This document shows positions 9,583 to 19,061 of a stretch of DNA of 52,027 nt, piece by piece. The DNA comes from Alphaproteobacteria bacterium (lineage in GTDB: Bacteria > Pseudomonadota > Alphaproteobacteria > SHVZ01). The first letter of the stretch is position 1, and the number at the start of each line of letters is the position of its first letter. Where the stretch lies: NCBI GenBank assembly GCA_016869285.1, contig VGEN01000010.1:1-52027 (forward strand). The letters run 5' to 3'. The translations under genes were made by a program, and so were the position numbers. The notes beneath the pieces were generated by a model, which was not told the DNA's origin, did not search any database, and worked only from the letters and a program-made list of their open reading frames with translations.

Positions 9583-12500
9583 GCCGCGACCGGGCGGCGG
9601 CCGATTTCCTTGAGGCAGCGGTCGATCCAGAGGGCGGCCAGCTTCTCCTGGGCGCCGTTCTGCGAGAGCCGCGCGCGCAGCATGTCGAAATCGACGCGAT
9701 TCAGCGGCTGATCCTGGTTGAAGCAGGAGAACACCACCGTCTCCTTGCCGGTCACCGGATCGACCTGCGTCTGCAGGCACTGGGCGCAGATCTCCTTCAT
9801 CATGCATTGCATCGGCGAGTTGATCGAGGCGATCGCGACCAGGCTCGGCTTGAGATAGGCCTTGAGCACGCCCTCGCGGGCGTCGGCGACGGCCGACATC
9901 ATGCGGTCCGAGCCGATGACGATCAGGCGATCGGCCTCCTTGGGATCGATCGGCCGCGATCCGAGCTGGCCGCGGGCATAGGCGGTCATCGCCTCGATGA
10001 TGTTCCCTTTGAAGGTCAGGTCCTGAGGCCGCGTCGGCGTCAGGCCGCCCTCATCGCAGGACCAGACGATGACGTCGGCCGCCGCCTCGATCTCCTCGAC
10101 CTTGTAGCGGTCGCCCGCCTGCTTGTAGCCGGCGAAGTAGAGCACGCGCGAGCCCCGGGCGCGGAGCGCCGCGCCGATCGAGAACTGGACCGCATTGCCG
10201 AGGCCGCCGCCGACCAGGATCGCGGTCTCGCCTGCCGGCGTCTCCGTCGCCATGCCGGTCGGGCCCATCAGGATCACCGGCTCGCCTGCCCGCAGCTCGG
10301 CACAGAGATCGGATGATCCGCCCATCTCCAGCACGATGGTCGAAACCAGGCCCTGCTCGCGGTCGACGGACGCGCCGGTCACGGCGAGCCCTTCCATGGT
10401 CAGCACCGTCGAGCCGGCTCGTCGGGCGCGCGTCTCGTAGTTTTGCAACCGGTAGAACTGGCCCGGATGGAAGGCATGCGCGGCGAAGGGTGCCTTGATC
10501 ACGATCTCGACGATGGCCGGTGTCAGGCGGTGGATCGCGTGGACGCGGGCCCGGAGCCCGTCATCGAGCTTTGCGAGCATCTCCTTGGGCGTGACGGGGG
10601 TCGGCGCGCGCTTCGCCAACGTGCGGCTCACCACCGGATAGCCCTGCTTCGTGCCGCCCATCGCCTTGACGACATTGCCAGCGAAGGTCGGGTGCAGGTC
10701 GCCGAAGAAGCTGAGCGCGCGGCCGTCGGCCTCGATCGCCGCCAGGACGTGCGGCGCCGCCGGCTTCGCCACGCGCTCGGGCGTCACCGGGTTGCCGTCC
10801 TCGTCGAGGGTGCGGAAATACTTGCCGTCGAGCTCGAGGCGGCCATCCGTCTCGCGCGCAAGCACGGTGTTGGGCTGGGTGCCGGCCGCCATCAGCACGG
10901 AGCGGGCCGGCAGGCGCACCGAGGTCCCATCGCGCGTGAAGACGACGGCGCGCACATGCTCGTAGGCATCGATCTCGACCTCGACCGGGGTCAGATTCTC
11001 GGCGAAGCGGATGCCTTCCTCGAGCGCCTTCTCGACCTCTTCGTGGTTGAGCGTGTAGCTCGGCGCGTCGATCAGGCGCCGGCGATAGGCGATGGTGACG
11101 CCGCCCCACCGGTCGATCAGACCGTCCTTGTCGGCGCCGGGCACGGCCAGCGCGGCGGCGTGGGCGAGGAACTCCTCGGCGACCTCGGTTTCCTCCAGCG
11201 TCCAGCCGGCGCGCACGGCGTCGACGCCGCGATCGGCGACCAGCGCCTCGTAGCGCTGGCGAAACTTCTCGACCTGGATCGGGTAGTAGGCGCGCGCCTC
11301 GGTGGCGGTGTCGATCGCAGTGAGGCCGCCGCCGAGAACGACGGCGGGAAGCCGGATCTGTAGGTTGGCCAGGCTCTCGACCTTGGCGGCGCCGGTGAGC
11401 TGAAGGCCCATCAGGAAGTCTGAGGCGGCGCGCACGCCGCGCGCGAGCCCGTTCTTCATCGAGACGATGGTCGGACGGCCGGCGCCCATACAGAGCGCGA
11501 TGTGATCGAAGCCGAGCGCGAAGGCGCCGTCGACGGTGAGCGTGCCGCCGAAGCGCACGCCCCCATACATCGCGAACTGCGACCGCCGCTCGAGCAGGAG
11601 CCGCACGACCTTGAGGAAGTTCTTGTCCCAACGGACGGTGATGCCGTACTCGGCGACGCCGCCGAAGCCTGCCATCACGCGATGATCGAGCGGCTCGTTG
11701 AGCAGGCCGATGTCGCGGATCGGCTGGAACGGCGTGCGGGCCCCCAGCGCCTCGACGCCCGAGATTTCGGCCGGCAGCGGCTCGATCTTGAGCCCGTCGA
11801 CGGCGGCGACCATGTGGCCGTCATTGACCAGGTGATGCGAGAGGTTGAAGCCGGCGGGACCAAGACCGACGACCAGCACCTTGTAGCCCGACTCCGGCTT
11901 CGGCAGCGGCCGGCGGACGTTGAGCGGATTCCAGCGGGTCAGCAGGCCGTAGATCTCGAAGCCCCAGGGCAGCGACAGCACGTCCTTCAGCGTCCGCGTC
12001 TCGACCTGCGGAATGTCGACCGGTTCCTGCTTCTGATAGATGCAGGCCTTCATGCAGTCGTTGCAGATCCGATGTCCGGTCGCGGCGCAGAGCGGGTTGT
12101 CGATAGCGACGATGGCAAGCGCGCCGACCGAATGGCCCTGGCTCTTCACCAAGTTCATCTCGGAAACCTTTTCCTCGAGCGGGCAGCCGGCGAGCGTGAT
12201 GCCGAAGGCGCTCTTCTGGAACTGACCGGTCTTGCGATCCCTGAGCCCCTTCGAGCAGCTGTCCTTGCCCTGGTTGTGACACCAGATGCAGTAGGTCGCG
12301 TGATCGAGCGCGCCCTTGAGGTCCATTCCGGGATCGGTCAGCGCAAAGCCGCCGCGCCGGCGGAGGTGACGCGGGTCGAGGCGCAGCATCTCGACGCCGT
12401 CGAGAACGATGGTCTCGACCGGCACGAGATGCACGGGGTCGACTTTCCGCGGTGCCTTGAAAAGCACGCCGCGGCGATGTTTGGCCCTGCCCTCAGCCGA

Positions 12501-13133
12501 GTGCACGGCCCAAGCCGCGTACTTCTTCGCGACCTCGATCGCATCCGTGTTCTGCGACTCGTCGGCGAGCCAGCTCGTGACCGCAGCCGCGTAGCTCTCC
12601 TCGGTCAGCGTGCCGCCGATCAGCGCCTCGAGATTGCGGGCCAGCGCCGTCCCGTCGAGGGCCGCGGCGGCATCGACGCCGATCTCCTTGATCGCGCGCC
12701 GCTGCACAAACAGGCGCTTCACCTCGTAGAGCGGCGCCAGAACATCGTGTTGCGCCGCAAGGGTGCGGGTCTCGGTCTCGATGCGGAAGAGGCGGGCGGT
12801 AAAATCCTCGAGATGCGGGGCGAGGTCGATGATCAGCTGGGACTCATCCTTCGCTGCCACGGAGTCCGGTCGGGCCCGGGCTGCCATGAGCCGGTTGAAG
12901 AGGCCGGCATCCGCCGCCTTGAGATGCGCGCAGAACTTGCCGTCCAGGCGAGTGAGCCCGTCACGGTCATAAAGATCGGCAAAGGCAAAGCCGTCGGCGA
13001 GCTGAAGCGTCTCGGTCAATTCGGAGATCCGCGCATCGGGGAAGTGAGGAGTTAGCGCGAAATATGGGGAGCCGTCATCCCGATTCGGCGACGGTTTTCG
13101 TCTCTTTTGGCTCCCGTTTCGACAAAACCCCAT
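9579..13133 (-). CDS. Large fused Fe-S flavoprotein: NfnB/GltD-like plus NfnA/PyrK-like domains
   Basis: A single 1184-residue chain. Residues 1-280 are an N-terminal region I do not recognise. Residues 282-364 hold seven Cys in two groups (C282, C285, C293, C317; then C357, C360, C364 after C349), fitting two [4Fe-4S] clusters. Residues 419-760 are a GltD-type FAD/NAD(P)H module with VLVVGLGPAG and a second Rossmann motif AVVLGGGLTAIDT. Residues 862-1100 resemble a ferredoxin-reductase domain with HPGQFYRLQNY (flavin) and AILVGGGLGNAVQ (nucleotide). The end has C1110, C1116, C1119 and C1137, the PyrK/NfnA pattern for [2Fe-2S]. In Nfn transhydrogenase these two halves are separate subunits. 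The order and motifs are seen; Nfn-like electron transfer is inferred. The start at 13133 lacks a clear ribosome site and may be shorter. Confidence 0.85.
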   Translation of the reverse strand: MGFCRNGSQKRRKPSPNRDDGSPYFALTPHFPDARISELTETLQLADGFAFADLYDRDGLTRLDGKFCAHLKAADAGLFNRLMAARARPDSVAAKDESQLIIDLAPHLEDFTARLFRIETETRTLAAQHDVLAPLYEVKRLFVQRRAIKEIGVDAAAALDGTALARNLEALIGGTLTEESYAAAVTSWLADESQNTDAIEVAKKYAAWAVHSAEGRAKHRRGVLFKAPRKVDPVHLVPVETIVLDGVEMLRLDPRHLRRRGGFALTDPGMDLKGALDHATYCIWCHNQGKDSCSKGLRDRKTGQFQKSAFGITLAGCPLEEKVSEMNLVKSQGHSVGALAIVAIDNPLCAATGHRICNDCMKACIYQKQEPVDIPQVETRTLKDVLSLPWGFEIYGLLTRWNPLNVRRPLPKPESGYKVLVVGLGPAGFNLSHHLVNDGHMVAAVDGLKIEPLPAEISGVEALGARTPFQPIRDIGLLNEPLDHRVMAGFGGVAEYGITVRWDKNFLKVVRLLLERRSQFAMYGGVRFGGTLTVDGAFALGFDHIALCMGAGRPTIVSMKNGLARGVRAASDFLMGLQLTGAAKVESLANLQIRLPAVVLGGGLTAIDTATEARAYYPIQVEKFRQRYEALVADRGVDAVRAGWTLEETEVAEEFLAHAAALAVPGADKDGLIDRWGGVTIAYRRRLIDAPSYTLNHEEVEKALEEGIRFAENLTPVEVEIDAYEHVRAVVFTRDGTSVRLPARSVLMAAGTQPNTVLARETDGRLELDGKYFRTLDEDGNPVTPERVAKPAAPHVLAAIEADGRALSFFGDLHPTFAGNVVKAMGGTKQGYPVVSRTLAKRAPTPVTPKEMLAKLDDGLRARVHAIHRLTPAIVEIVIKAPFAAHAFHPGQFYRLQNYETRARRAGSTVLTMEGLAVTGASVDREQGLVSTIVLEMGGSSDLCAELRAGEPVILMGPTGMATETPAGETAILVGGGLGNAVQFSIGAALRARGSRVLYFAGYKQAGDRYKVEEIEAAADVIVWSCDEGGLTPTRPQDLTFKGNIIEAMTAYARGQLGSRPIDPKEADRLIVIGSDRMMSAVADAREGVLKAYLKPSLVAIASINSPMQCMMKEICAQCLQTQVDPVTGKETVVFSCFNQDQPLNRVDFDMLRARLSQNGAQEKLAALWIDRCLKEIGRRPVAA

Positions 13134-13198
13134 GGTTCGTTGCCCAGCGACGCTTGGTCGCTCTGGTGTCGCCGGAAGGCCCTCCGCATAGTGCGGCC

Positions 13199-14212
13199 AT
13201 GTCGGATGGAGCCTCGCGCCCGGTCGTCGTATGGCTTGTCCTTGCCGCTGCCATGGTTTTCATCATGGCGGTGATCGGCGCGATCACGCGGTTGACCGAA
13301 TCCGGCCTCTCGATGGTCGAGTGGCGGCCGCTCATCGGTGCTCTCCCGCCGCTCTCGGAGGCCGACTGGCAGAGGCTGTTCGCCGAGTACCGGGCGACGC
13401 CCGAGTTCCGTAAGCTGAACGCGTGGATGCAGCTCGACGACTTCAAGACCATCTTCTGGTGGGAGTACATCCACCGGCTTTGGGGGCGTCTGATCGGCCT
13501 CGTCTTCGCGCTCCCGCTCGCCTGGTTCTGGTGGCGGGACCGGCTTCCGTCCTGGCTCAAGCCCTGGCTGCTGCTGGCGCTGGCGCTGGGCGGGCTTCAG
13601 GGGATCGTCGGCTGGTGGATGGTCGCCTCCGGCCTCGTCGATGCCCCGCATGTCAGCCATTATCGGCTTGCCGCGCATCTTGGCCTCGCTGTTCTCGTCT
13701 ATGGCCTTCTTCTCGCCTTGGCCGAACGCCTCGTACCGGCGCCGCTCCTGCCCGCGTCGCGCGGGCTGCGCCGGATGTCGGCGTCGCTGATCGCCTTTGC
13801 CTTCGTCGTGATTCTTTCGGGCGCGCTGGTCGCCGGCCTCGACGCCGGGCTCGTCTACGACACCTTCCCGCTGATGGGCGGCCAGTGGATTCCCGACGAG
13901 GTCCGGCTCGCCGATGACGTCGGGACGTTCCTGTCGACGCCGGCCGCCGTGCAGTTCCTGCACCGCTGGCTGGCGAAGCTTCTGGCGCTCGGCATCTTCG
14001 TATTCTGGGGCATGGCCCGGCGCGAGTCGTTGGCGCCCGCGCAACGAATCCCGCTGGACGTGCTGGCGGCCATGGCCGCGGTTCAGGTCGGCCTCGGCAT
14101 CCTAACCCTGCTCTTCCATGTGCCGGTCTCGCTTGCCACCGCTCACCAGGCCGGTGCCCTGATCCTCTTCGGCCTGCTCGTCTGGTGCGCGGGCCGGCTT
14201 CGACGACTCTAA
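13199..14212 (+). CDS. ctaA: Heme A synthase, COX15/CtaA family
   Basis: A 337-residue inner-membrane protein with eight hydrophobic segments in two four-helix bundles. It oxidises the C8 methyl of heme O to make heme A for cytochrome aa3 oxidases. The heme-ligand histidines are visible in EYIHRLWGRLIGLVFALP, HYRLAAHLGLAV, FLHRWLAKLLALG and ATAHQAGALIL. The loop after helix 1 (AITRLTESGLSMVEWRP) is the conserved COX15-type sequence. I chose ATG 13199 because the upstream in-frame ATG at 13064 adds 45 residues unlike the family. The gene is divergent from the large oxidoreductase with 65 bases between them. No other oxidase assembly genes are adjacent. Confidence 0.92.
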   Translation: MSDGASRPVVVWLVLAAAMVFIMAVIGAITRLTESGLSMVEWRPLIGALPPLSEADWQRLFAEYRATPEFRKLNAWMQLDDFKTIFWWEYIHRLWGRLIGLVFALPLAWFWWRDRLPSWLKPWLLLALALGGLQGIVGWWMVASGLVDAPHVSHYRLAAHLGLAVLVYGLLLALAERLVPAPLLPASRGLRRMSASLIAFAFVVILSGALVAGLDAGLVYDTFPLMGGQWIPDEVRLADDVGTFLSTPAAVQFLHRWLAKLLALGIFVFWGMARRESLAPAQRIPLDVLAAMAAVQVGLGILTLLFHVPVSLATAHQAGALILFGLLVWCAGRLRRL

Positions 14213-14239
14213 TCGGCCTCGGCGGTTCTATACCGCGAG

Positions 14240-15481
14240 TCAGGCCGTAGTTAGCGCCCGCTCCAACATCGCGCTCAGCAGCACGTTGCAGCCGGCGGTC
14301 AGGTCTTCCGCCTTGACGTTCTCGACCTCGTTGTGGCTGATGCCGTTTTCGCACGGCACGAAGATCATCGCCGTCGGCGCCACGCGTGCGACATAGACCG
14401 CGTCGTGGCCGGCGCCCGAGACGATCTCGCGCGACGGATAGCCCAGGCGCTCGGTCGCCTTGCGCACGGCATCGACGCAGGCAGGATCGAAGGGTGTCGG
14501 CGGAAAGTACCAGAAATCCTTGACCTCGACAGTCAGCCTGGCGGCATGCGCGATGTCGCGGCAGGCCCGCTTCAGCTCGCGGTCCATCTCGGAAAGAGTC
14601 GCGTCGTCGGGATGGCGGAAGTCGACGGTAAAGAAGACCTTGCCCGGAATCGTATTGCGGCTGTTCGGGCTCGACTGGATGAAGCCGACCGTGGCGCAGG
14701 CATAAGGCGGATGCGCGAGCCCGATGCGGTTGACCGCGTCGATCATCCGCGACGCGCCGACCAGCGCGTCCTTGCGCCGGGGCATCGGCGTCGGCCCGGC
14801 ATGGGCTTCCTGGCCCGTCACGGTGATCTCGTACCAGCGCTGACCTTGCGCGCCGGTGACGACGCCGACGGTCTTGCCTTCGGCTTCCAGGATCGGGCCC
14901 TGCTCGATATGCGCCTCGAAATAGGCGGCGAACGGACGCCCACCGACCTTCGTCTCGCCGGCATAGCCGATGCGCTTCAGCTCGTCGCCAAGGCGCTTTC
15001 CGTCCACGTCCTTTTTGTTCTCGATCTCCTCGACCGGCCAGATGCCGGCGAAGACGCCTGAGCCCATCATCGCCGGGGAGAAACGCGAGCCTTCCTCGTT
15101 GGTCCAGACCGCGACCTCGATCGGCGCCTCGGTCTCGATGCCGTGATCGTTGAGCGTGCGCACGACTTCGAGCCCGGCCAGCACGCCATAGACACCGTCG
15201 AAGCGGCCGCCGGTCGGCTGCGTGTCGAGATGGCTGCCGGTCACGACCGGGGGCCGATTGGGATCGCGGCCAGGGCGGCGGATGAAGACATTGCCGATGC
15301 GGTCGACCGAGATGGTGCAGCCGGCCGCCTTGGCCCAGGAGACGAAGAGGTCGCGGCCTTGGCGGTCGAGATCCGTCGCCGCCAGGCGCGCATTGCCGCC
15401 CCTGGCCGTGGCGCCGACCTTCGCCATCTCCATCAGGCTCGTCCAAAGCCGGTCACCATCGATCGCGAGGTTGCGCTTCAT
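14240..15481 (-). CDS. Zn-dependent hydantoinase/carbamoylase-family amidase (M20)
   Basis: A 413-residue cytosolic enzyme of the N-carbamoyl-L-amino-acid hydrolase, beta-ureidopropionase and allantoate amidohydrolase group. Metal-binding motifs are clear: GSHLDTQPTGGRFDGVYGVL (His and Asp), WTNEEGSRF (Glu), EAHIEQGP (His) and a C-terminal His in SHNEV. The dimerisation lid contains GQEAHAGPTPMPRRKDAL. The exact substrate within the family cannot be decided from motifs. ATG 15481 is chosen because GGGGAGAGG lies just upstream; a longer form from 15544 would run into the divergent deacetylase gene. The 61-base gap to that gene must hold both promoters. Confidence 0.9.
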   Translation of the reverse strand: MKRNLAIDGDRLWTSLMEMAKVGATARGGNARLAATDLDRQGRDLFVSWAKAAGCTISVDRIGNVFIRRPGRDPNRPPVVTGSHLDTQPTGGRFDGVYGVLAGLEVVRTLNDHGIETEAPIEVAVWTNEEGSRFSPAMMGSGVFAGIWPVEEIENKKDVDGKRLGDELKRIGYAGETKVGGRPFAAYFEAHIEQGPILEAEGKTVGVVTGAQGQRWYEITVTGQEAHAGPTPMPRRKDALVGASRMIDAVNRIGLAHPPYACATVGFIQSSPNSRNTIPGKVFFTVDFRHPDDATLSEMDRELKRACRDIAHAARLTVEVKDFWYFPPTPFDPACVDAVRKATERLGYPSREIVSGAGHDAVYVARVAPTAMIFVPCENGISHNEVENVKAEDLTAGCNVLLSAMLERALTTA

Positions 15482-15542
15482 CGCCTCTCCCCTGTTTCCC
15501 CGCCCATTGTAGCCGGGGCGAGGCCGTTCGATACTGCGGCGC

Positions 15543-16562
15543 ATGCGCGTTTTCTTCTCTCCCGATCATCTTCGCCACGATCCGCGGACCTTCATCTTCC
15601 GCGGCAAGATCGTCGACAGCCCGGAGAAGCCCGAGCGGGCCGAGGTGCTGCTCAAGGCGCTCAGCGCCGCCGGCCATCGCATCGAGGCACCGACGCGTCA
15701 CGGCACGGCCGCGGTTGAGGCGGTTCATGACGCGGGCTATCTCGAATTCCTGAGGGACGGCCACCGGGCGTGGCAGTCCCTTCCCGGTGCCTCGACCGAG
15801 ATCGTGCCGAATGTTCATCCCGGACGGAACATGGGAACTCTGTCCGCGCATCCCGTGGCACGCGCCGGCTGGTATCAGGCCGACACCGCCTGCCCAATCG
15901 GCGAAGGCACCTGGGAAGGCGCGCTCGCCGCCGTCGACTGCGCGTTGTCGGCAACCGAGGCCGTGATCGCTGGTGAACGTGCCGCCTATGGGCTTTGCCG
16001 TCCGCCCGGCCACCATGCATATGCCGATCAGGCAGGAGGCTTTTGCTTCCTGAACAACGTCGCGATCGCGGCCGAGCTTGCGACCAAGGCCAAAGGACGC
16101 GTCGCCATCCTCGACGTCGATGTCCATCACGGAAACGGAACGCAAGGAATCTTCTGGCGGCGGCCGGACGTGCTGTTCGTCTCGCTTCATGCCGATCCGG
16201 CGACGTATTACCCGTTCTATTCCGGCTACGCCGACGAGATCGGCGGTGGTGCCGGTGCCGGCGCCACACTCAACCTGCCGCTGCCGCCGGGCACGGGCGA
16301 TGGCCCGTATCTGCGTGCCCTGGCCCGCGCGATTGACCGCATCGACGCCTTCAGGCCGGAGGTTCTTCTGGTTTCGCTCGGCTTCGATGCGGCGGCGGAC
16401 GATCCGCTGGGCGTCCTTAAGATCTCGACGGAGGGTTTCCGGCGGATTGCGTTGAAGATCCGCACGCTCGGCCTGCCCACCGTCCTCGTCCAGGAAGGCG
16501 GCTATCTCGCCGCCAGCCTCGGCCCCAACGCTACGGCCTTCCTCTCAACCTTCGAGGACTAA
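15543..16562 (+). CDS. Histone deacetylase superfamily; acetylpolyamine amidohydrolase-like
   Basis: A 339-residue zinc amidohydrolase. The catalytic His pair is in CRPPGHHAYAD, and the zinc ligands are in ILDVDVHHGNGTQ plus the later Asp of SLGFDAAADDP. The N-terminus MRVFFSPDHLRHDP and the stretch SPEKPERAEVLLKAL closely resemble bacterial acetylpolyamine amidohydrolases, which deacetylate acetylputrescine or acetylcadaverine. The region SLHADPATYYPFYSG, with aromatic residues around the pocket, fits that branch better than AcuC. Transcribed away from the amidase with a 61-base spacer. The stop interlocks with that of the lipoprotein gene in CTAA. The fold is certain; the acetylpolyamine substrate is probable. 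Confidence 0.88.
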   Translation: MRVFFSPDHLRHDPRTFIFRGKIVDSPEKPERAEVLLKALSAAGHRIEAPTRHGTAAVEAVHDAGYLEFLRDGHRAWQSLPGASTEIVPNVHPGRNMGTLSAHPVARAGWYQADTACPIGEGTWEGALAAVDCALSATEAVIAGERAAYGLCRPPGHHAYADQAGGFCFLNNVAIAAELATKAKGRVAILDVDVHHGNGTQGIFWRRPDVLFVSLHADPATYYPFYSGYADEIGGGAGAGATLNLPLPPGTGDGPYLRALARAIDRIDAFRPEVLLVSLGFDAAADDPLGVLKISTEGFRRIALKIRTLGLPTVLVQEGGYLAASLGPNATAFLSTFED

Positions 16563-17152
16563 CGGATCTCACGAATATAGGCGACGAGGAAGCGCCTGAC
16601 GTTGGTGTCGAGCTGCTGATCGAGGTCGCGCATCACGCCTTCGATCAGCTCGTAATGAACCCGGTCGAGCTCGTTCGGCGAGATGCCCTCGGCCACGGTT
16701 CGGCTGCGCTCCGCCCTGGCGGTGGCGATGGCGTCGCTCGGCATGTTCGCCGAGCCGGGCCGCACCTCGATGCTCGCCTCGACAATGACCTCGTAGCGTG
16801 CGGCCTGTTCCTTGGTGAACACGCCCTGCACGCCGGGCGTTACGCGCAGGGAGTGCTCGAGCACGCGCGCATCCTTGATCGTGACGATCGCGACGCCGCT
16901 CCTGCCGACCGGAACCAGCCGGTCACGAGCCCAGCGGTCGATCGCACGGGCCGGCGGCACCACGACCTGATGCTCGATGTTCGGCAGGCGGAACGGCGGC
17001 TGGTACTGATCGACGATCTGCACATCGGCGACGTCTAGAAGAAAGCGCGGCCGGTCGGTGAAGGTCATGTCGGGAAGCTGCACCGGTGGCGGCGCAGCGC
17101 AGGCCGGGAGAAGGACGACGGCGAGAAGGGCGAGCCTTTTCAAGAGCGACAT
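16559..17152 (-). CDS. Putative outer-membrane or periplasmic lipoprotein
   Basis: A 197-residue protein with a clear lipoprotein signal: basic MSLLKR, hydrophobic LALLAVVLLP and the lipobox LPAC with the acylated Cys at about residue 18. The mature part has no membrane segment. It contains PFRLPNIEHQVVVPPARAID and RDRLVPVGRSGVAIVTIKDA and a charged C-terminal half with RAERSRTVAEG. The layout, with a short beta-like domain and a helical tail ending IREIR, is seen in a conserved alphaproteobacterial family of unknown role. I cannot name a function. ATG 17152 is chosen because it puts the signal at the N-terminus; an upstream start at 17227 would bury it. Confidence 0.8.
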   Translation of the reverse strand: MSLLKRLALLAVVLLPACAAPPPVQLPDMTFTDRPRFLLDVADVQIVDQYQPPFRLPNIEHQVVVPPARAIDRWARDRLVPVGRSGVAIVTIKDARVLEHSLRVTPGVQGVFTKEQAARYEVIVEASIEVRPGSANMPSDAIATARAERSRTVAEGISPNELDRVHYELIEGVMRDLDQQLDTNVRRFLVAYIREIR

Positions 17153-17245
17153 GGAGACCTCGTCTCGATCGGTCGGCGGCGATCGCCGACGCTTAGGCGG
17201 CCTAAGCGGCTGGGCGGAAAATACCACAACCCGATACCGCGGCGG

Positions 17246-18136
17246 CTAGCTCGCCCGCAGCGCCTGGACTTCGGCCTCCGAGAAGATGTTGCTGGCGTTG
17301 CAGAACTGGCAGGTGACGATGAATCGCCCGTCGACCATGAGATCGGAAAGCTCGGCCTCCGGCACCAGCCTGAGCGCTCCTTCCGCGCGCTCGCGCGTGC
17401 ATCGGCACCTGGCCTCGACCGGGCGAGGCGAGAACACGCGCACGCCCTCTGCATGGAACAGCCGATAGAGCAGGTCTTCGGCCCTGAGATCCACGTCGAG
17501 CAGCTCTTCCTCGGTCAGGCTGGCAAGCAGGTGCTCCGTTCGATTCCAGGCATCCGGGTCCGGGGTTTCGCCAGGCAGGCGCTGAACCATCAGCGCCGCC
17601 GATCGCCAGGCGGTCGACAGGCCCGCGGCCATCACGAGCCGGGTCTTGAGCTGCTCGGATTGCTGGAAATAGTGATCGACCGCGTCGGCAAGCGTGTCCT
17701 CGCCGAGCGCGACGATGCCCTGGTAGCGTTCCGTATCGGGGCCTTGGTCGATGGTAAAGGCGAGCTGCCCCTTGCCGACGAGGTGATCCAGGCGCCGCTC
17801 GTCGGCGGCGATCGGCCGCCCTGCAAGCTGGGCGTAGCCGCGCAGATGACCGGCCGAGCTCATGTCGACCACCAGCAGCTTGACCGGCCCGTTGCCCTTG
17901 GCCTGGATCGAGAAGACGCCGTCGAACTTGAGCGAGGAGCCGACCGCTGCGGCCAGCGCCAGCGCCTCGCCGAGAAGCCAGCTCACCGGCCGCGGATAGG
18001 CGTGCTGGCGGAGGATCATGTCGAGCGCCGGCCCCAGCCGCGCGACCCGGCCGCGGATGTTGAGGCCATCGACCTGAAACGGCAGCACCACGTCATCGGT
18101 GCGGTCCGCACCGATCCTCGCCGCCCTCAATGCCAT
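17246..18136 (-). CDS. hslO: Redox-activated chaperone Hsp33
   Basis: A 296-residue cytosolic holdase that is switched on by oxidative unfolding. The C-terminal zinc centre is present as Cys-Arg-Cys (EARCRCTRERA) and Cys-Gln-Phe-Cys (IVTCQFCNAS), the CxC and CxxC pairs whose oxidation activates it. The N-terminal fold contains GPVKLLVVDMSSAGHLRGYA, a family hallmark. ATG 18136 lies one base after the argF stop, which marks it as the third gene of an argD-argF-hslO operon, an order common in Alphaproteobacteria. A longer reading from 18175 would overlap argF and adds no recognisable sequence. Confidence 0.95.
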   Translation of the reverse strand: MALRAARIGADRTDDVVLPFQVDGLNIRGRVARLGPALDMILRQHAYPRPVSWLLGEALALAAAVGSSLKFDGVFSIQAKGNGPVKLLVVDMSSAGHLRGYAQLAGRPIAADERRLDHLVGKGQLAFTIDQGPDTERYQGIVALGEDTLADAVDHYFQQSEQLKTRLVMAAGLSTAWRSAALMVQRLPGETPDPDAWNRTEHLLASLTEEELLDVDLRAEDLLYRLFHAEGVRVFSPRPVEARCRCTRERAEGALRLVPEAELSDLMVDGRFIVTCQFCNASNIFSEAEVQALRAS

Positions 18137-18137
18137 C

Positions 18138-19049
18138 CTACGAAAGACACCAAGAAAGTATCGCCTTCTGCACATGGAGGCGGTTTTCCGCCTCGTCCCA
18201 AACCACCGACTGCGGCCCGTCGATCACGGACGCTGTGACCTCGTCGCCGCGATGCGCCGGCAGGCAGTGCATGAAGATGGCGTCGGGCTTGGCCAATTTC
18301 ATCAGGCGATCGTCGACGCGGTAAGGGGCTAGAAGGTTGTGCCGGGTCTCGCCTTGCGTCGTGTCGTTCATCGACACCCAGGTGTCGGTGACGACGCAGT
18401 CGGCGCCGCGAGCGGCGGAATCGACATCCTCGGTGACATAGACCTTGCCGCCTTCCTTCTGCGCCCAGCGGATCAAGTTGTCGGGCGGGTTGAGCTCGGT
18501 CGGGCAGGCAAGCCTAAGCTCGAAATCGAAGCGGACCGCGGCATGCACCCAGGACGCCGCGACGTTGTTGCCGTCGCCTGACCAGGTGACGACCCTGCCG
18601 GCGATGGGCCCGCGATGCTCCTCGAAGGTCATGACGTCGGCCATGAGCTGGCAGGGATGGCTGGTGTCGGTGAGGCCGTTGATGACCGGAACCGTTGCGT
18701 ACTGCGCCAGCTCGTGCAGCTTCCAGGGCTGGAAGGTGCGCATCATGATGATGTCGACATAGCGCGAGAGCACGCGGGCGGTATCTGCCAGCGTCTCGCC
18801 ACGGCCGGTCTGCATCTCCGCGGCCGAGAGCATGATGGTCTCGCCGCCGAGCTGGCGCATGGCGACGTCGAAGCTGACCCGCGTGCGGGTCGAGGCTTTC
18901 TCGAAGATCATCGCCAGCGTCTTGCCTTCGAGCCTGAGCGCGCGCTTGCCCTCCTTGAGCTCTCGCTTCATCTGAGCGCCCTCGTCCAGGATGGAGCGGA
19001 GCGTCTTCGCCTCGAACGCGTCGAGGTCGAGAAAATGCTTGGGCGCCAT
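18138..19049 (-). CDS. argF: Ornithine carbamoyltransferase
   Basis: A 303-residue cytosolic enzyme that makes citrulline from ornithine and carbamoyl phosphate in arginine synthesis. The carbamoyl-phosphate loop [12 protein letters not shown] (Ser-Thr-Arg-Thr-Arg) lies at about residue 50. [11 protein letters not shown] follows at about 130. The ornithine-site [11 protein letters not shown], with the catalytic Cys, lies near 265. Length and motifs are complete. It starts 12 bases after the argD stop and ends one base before hslO, so the three genes are one transcript. No ArgR-type operator was found upstream. Confidence 0.97.
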   Translation of the reverse strand: MAPKHFLDLDAFEAKTLRSILDEGAQMKRELKEGKRALRLEGKTLAMIFEKASTRTRVSFDVAMRQLGGETIMLSAAEMQTGRGETLADTARVLSRYVDIIMMRTFQPWKLHELAQYATVPVINGLTDTSHPCQLMADVMTFEEHRGPIAGRVVTWSGDGNNVAASWVHAAVRFDFELRLACPTELNPPDNLIRWAQKEGGKVYVTEDVDSAARGADCVVTDTWVSMNDTTQGETRHNLLAPYRVDDRLMKLAKPDAIFMHCLPAHRGDEVTASVIDGPQSVVWDEAENRLHVQKAILSWCLS

Positions 19050-19061
19050 GGGACTTGCCCG

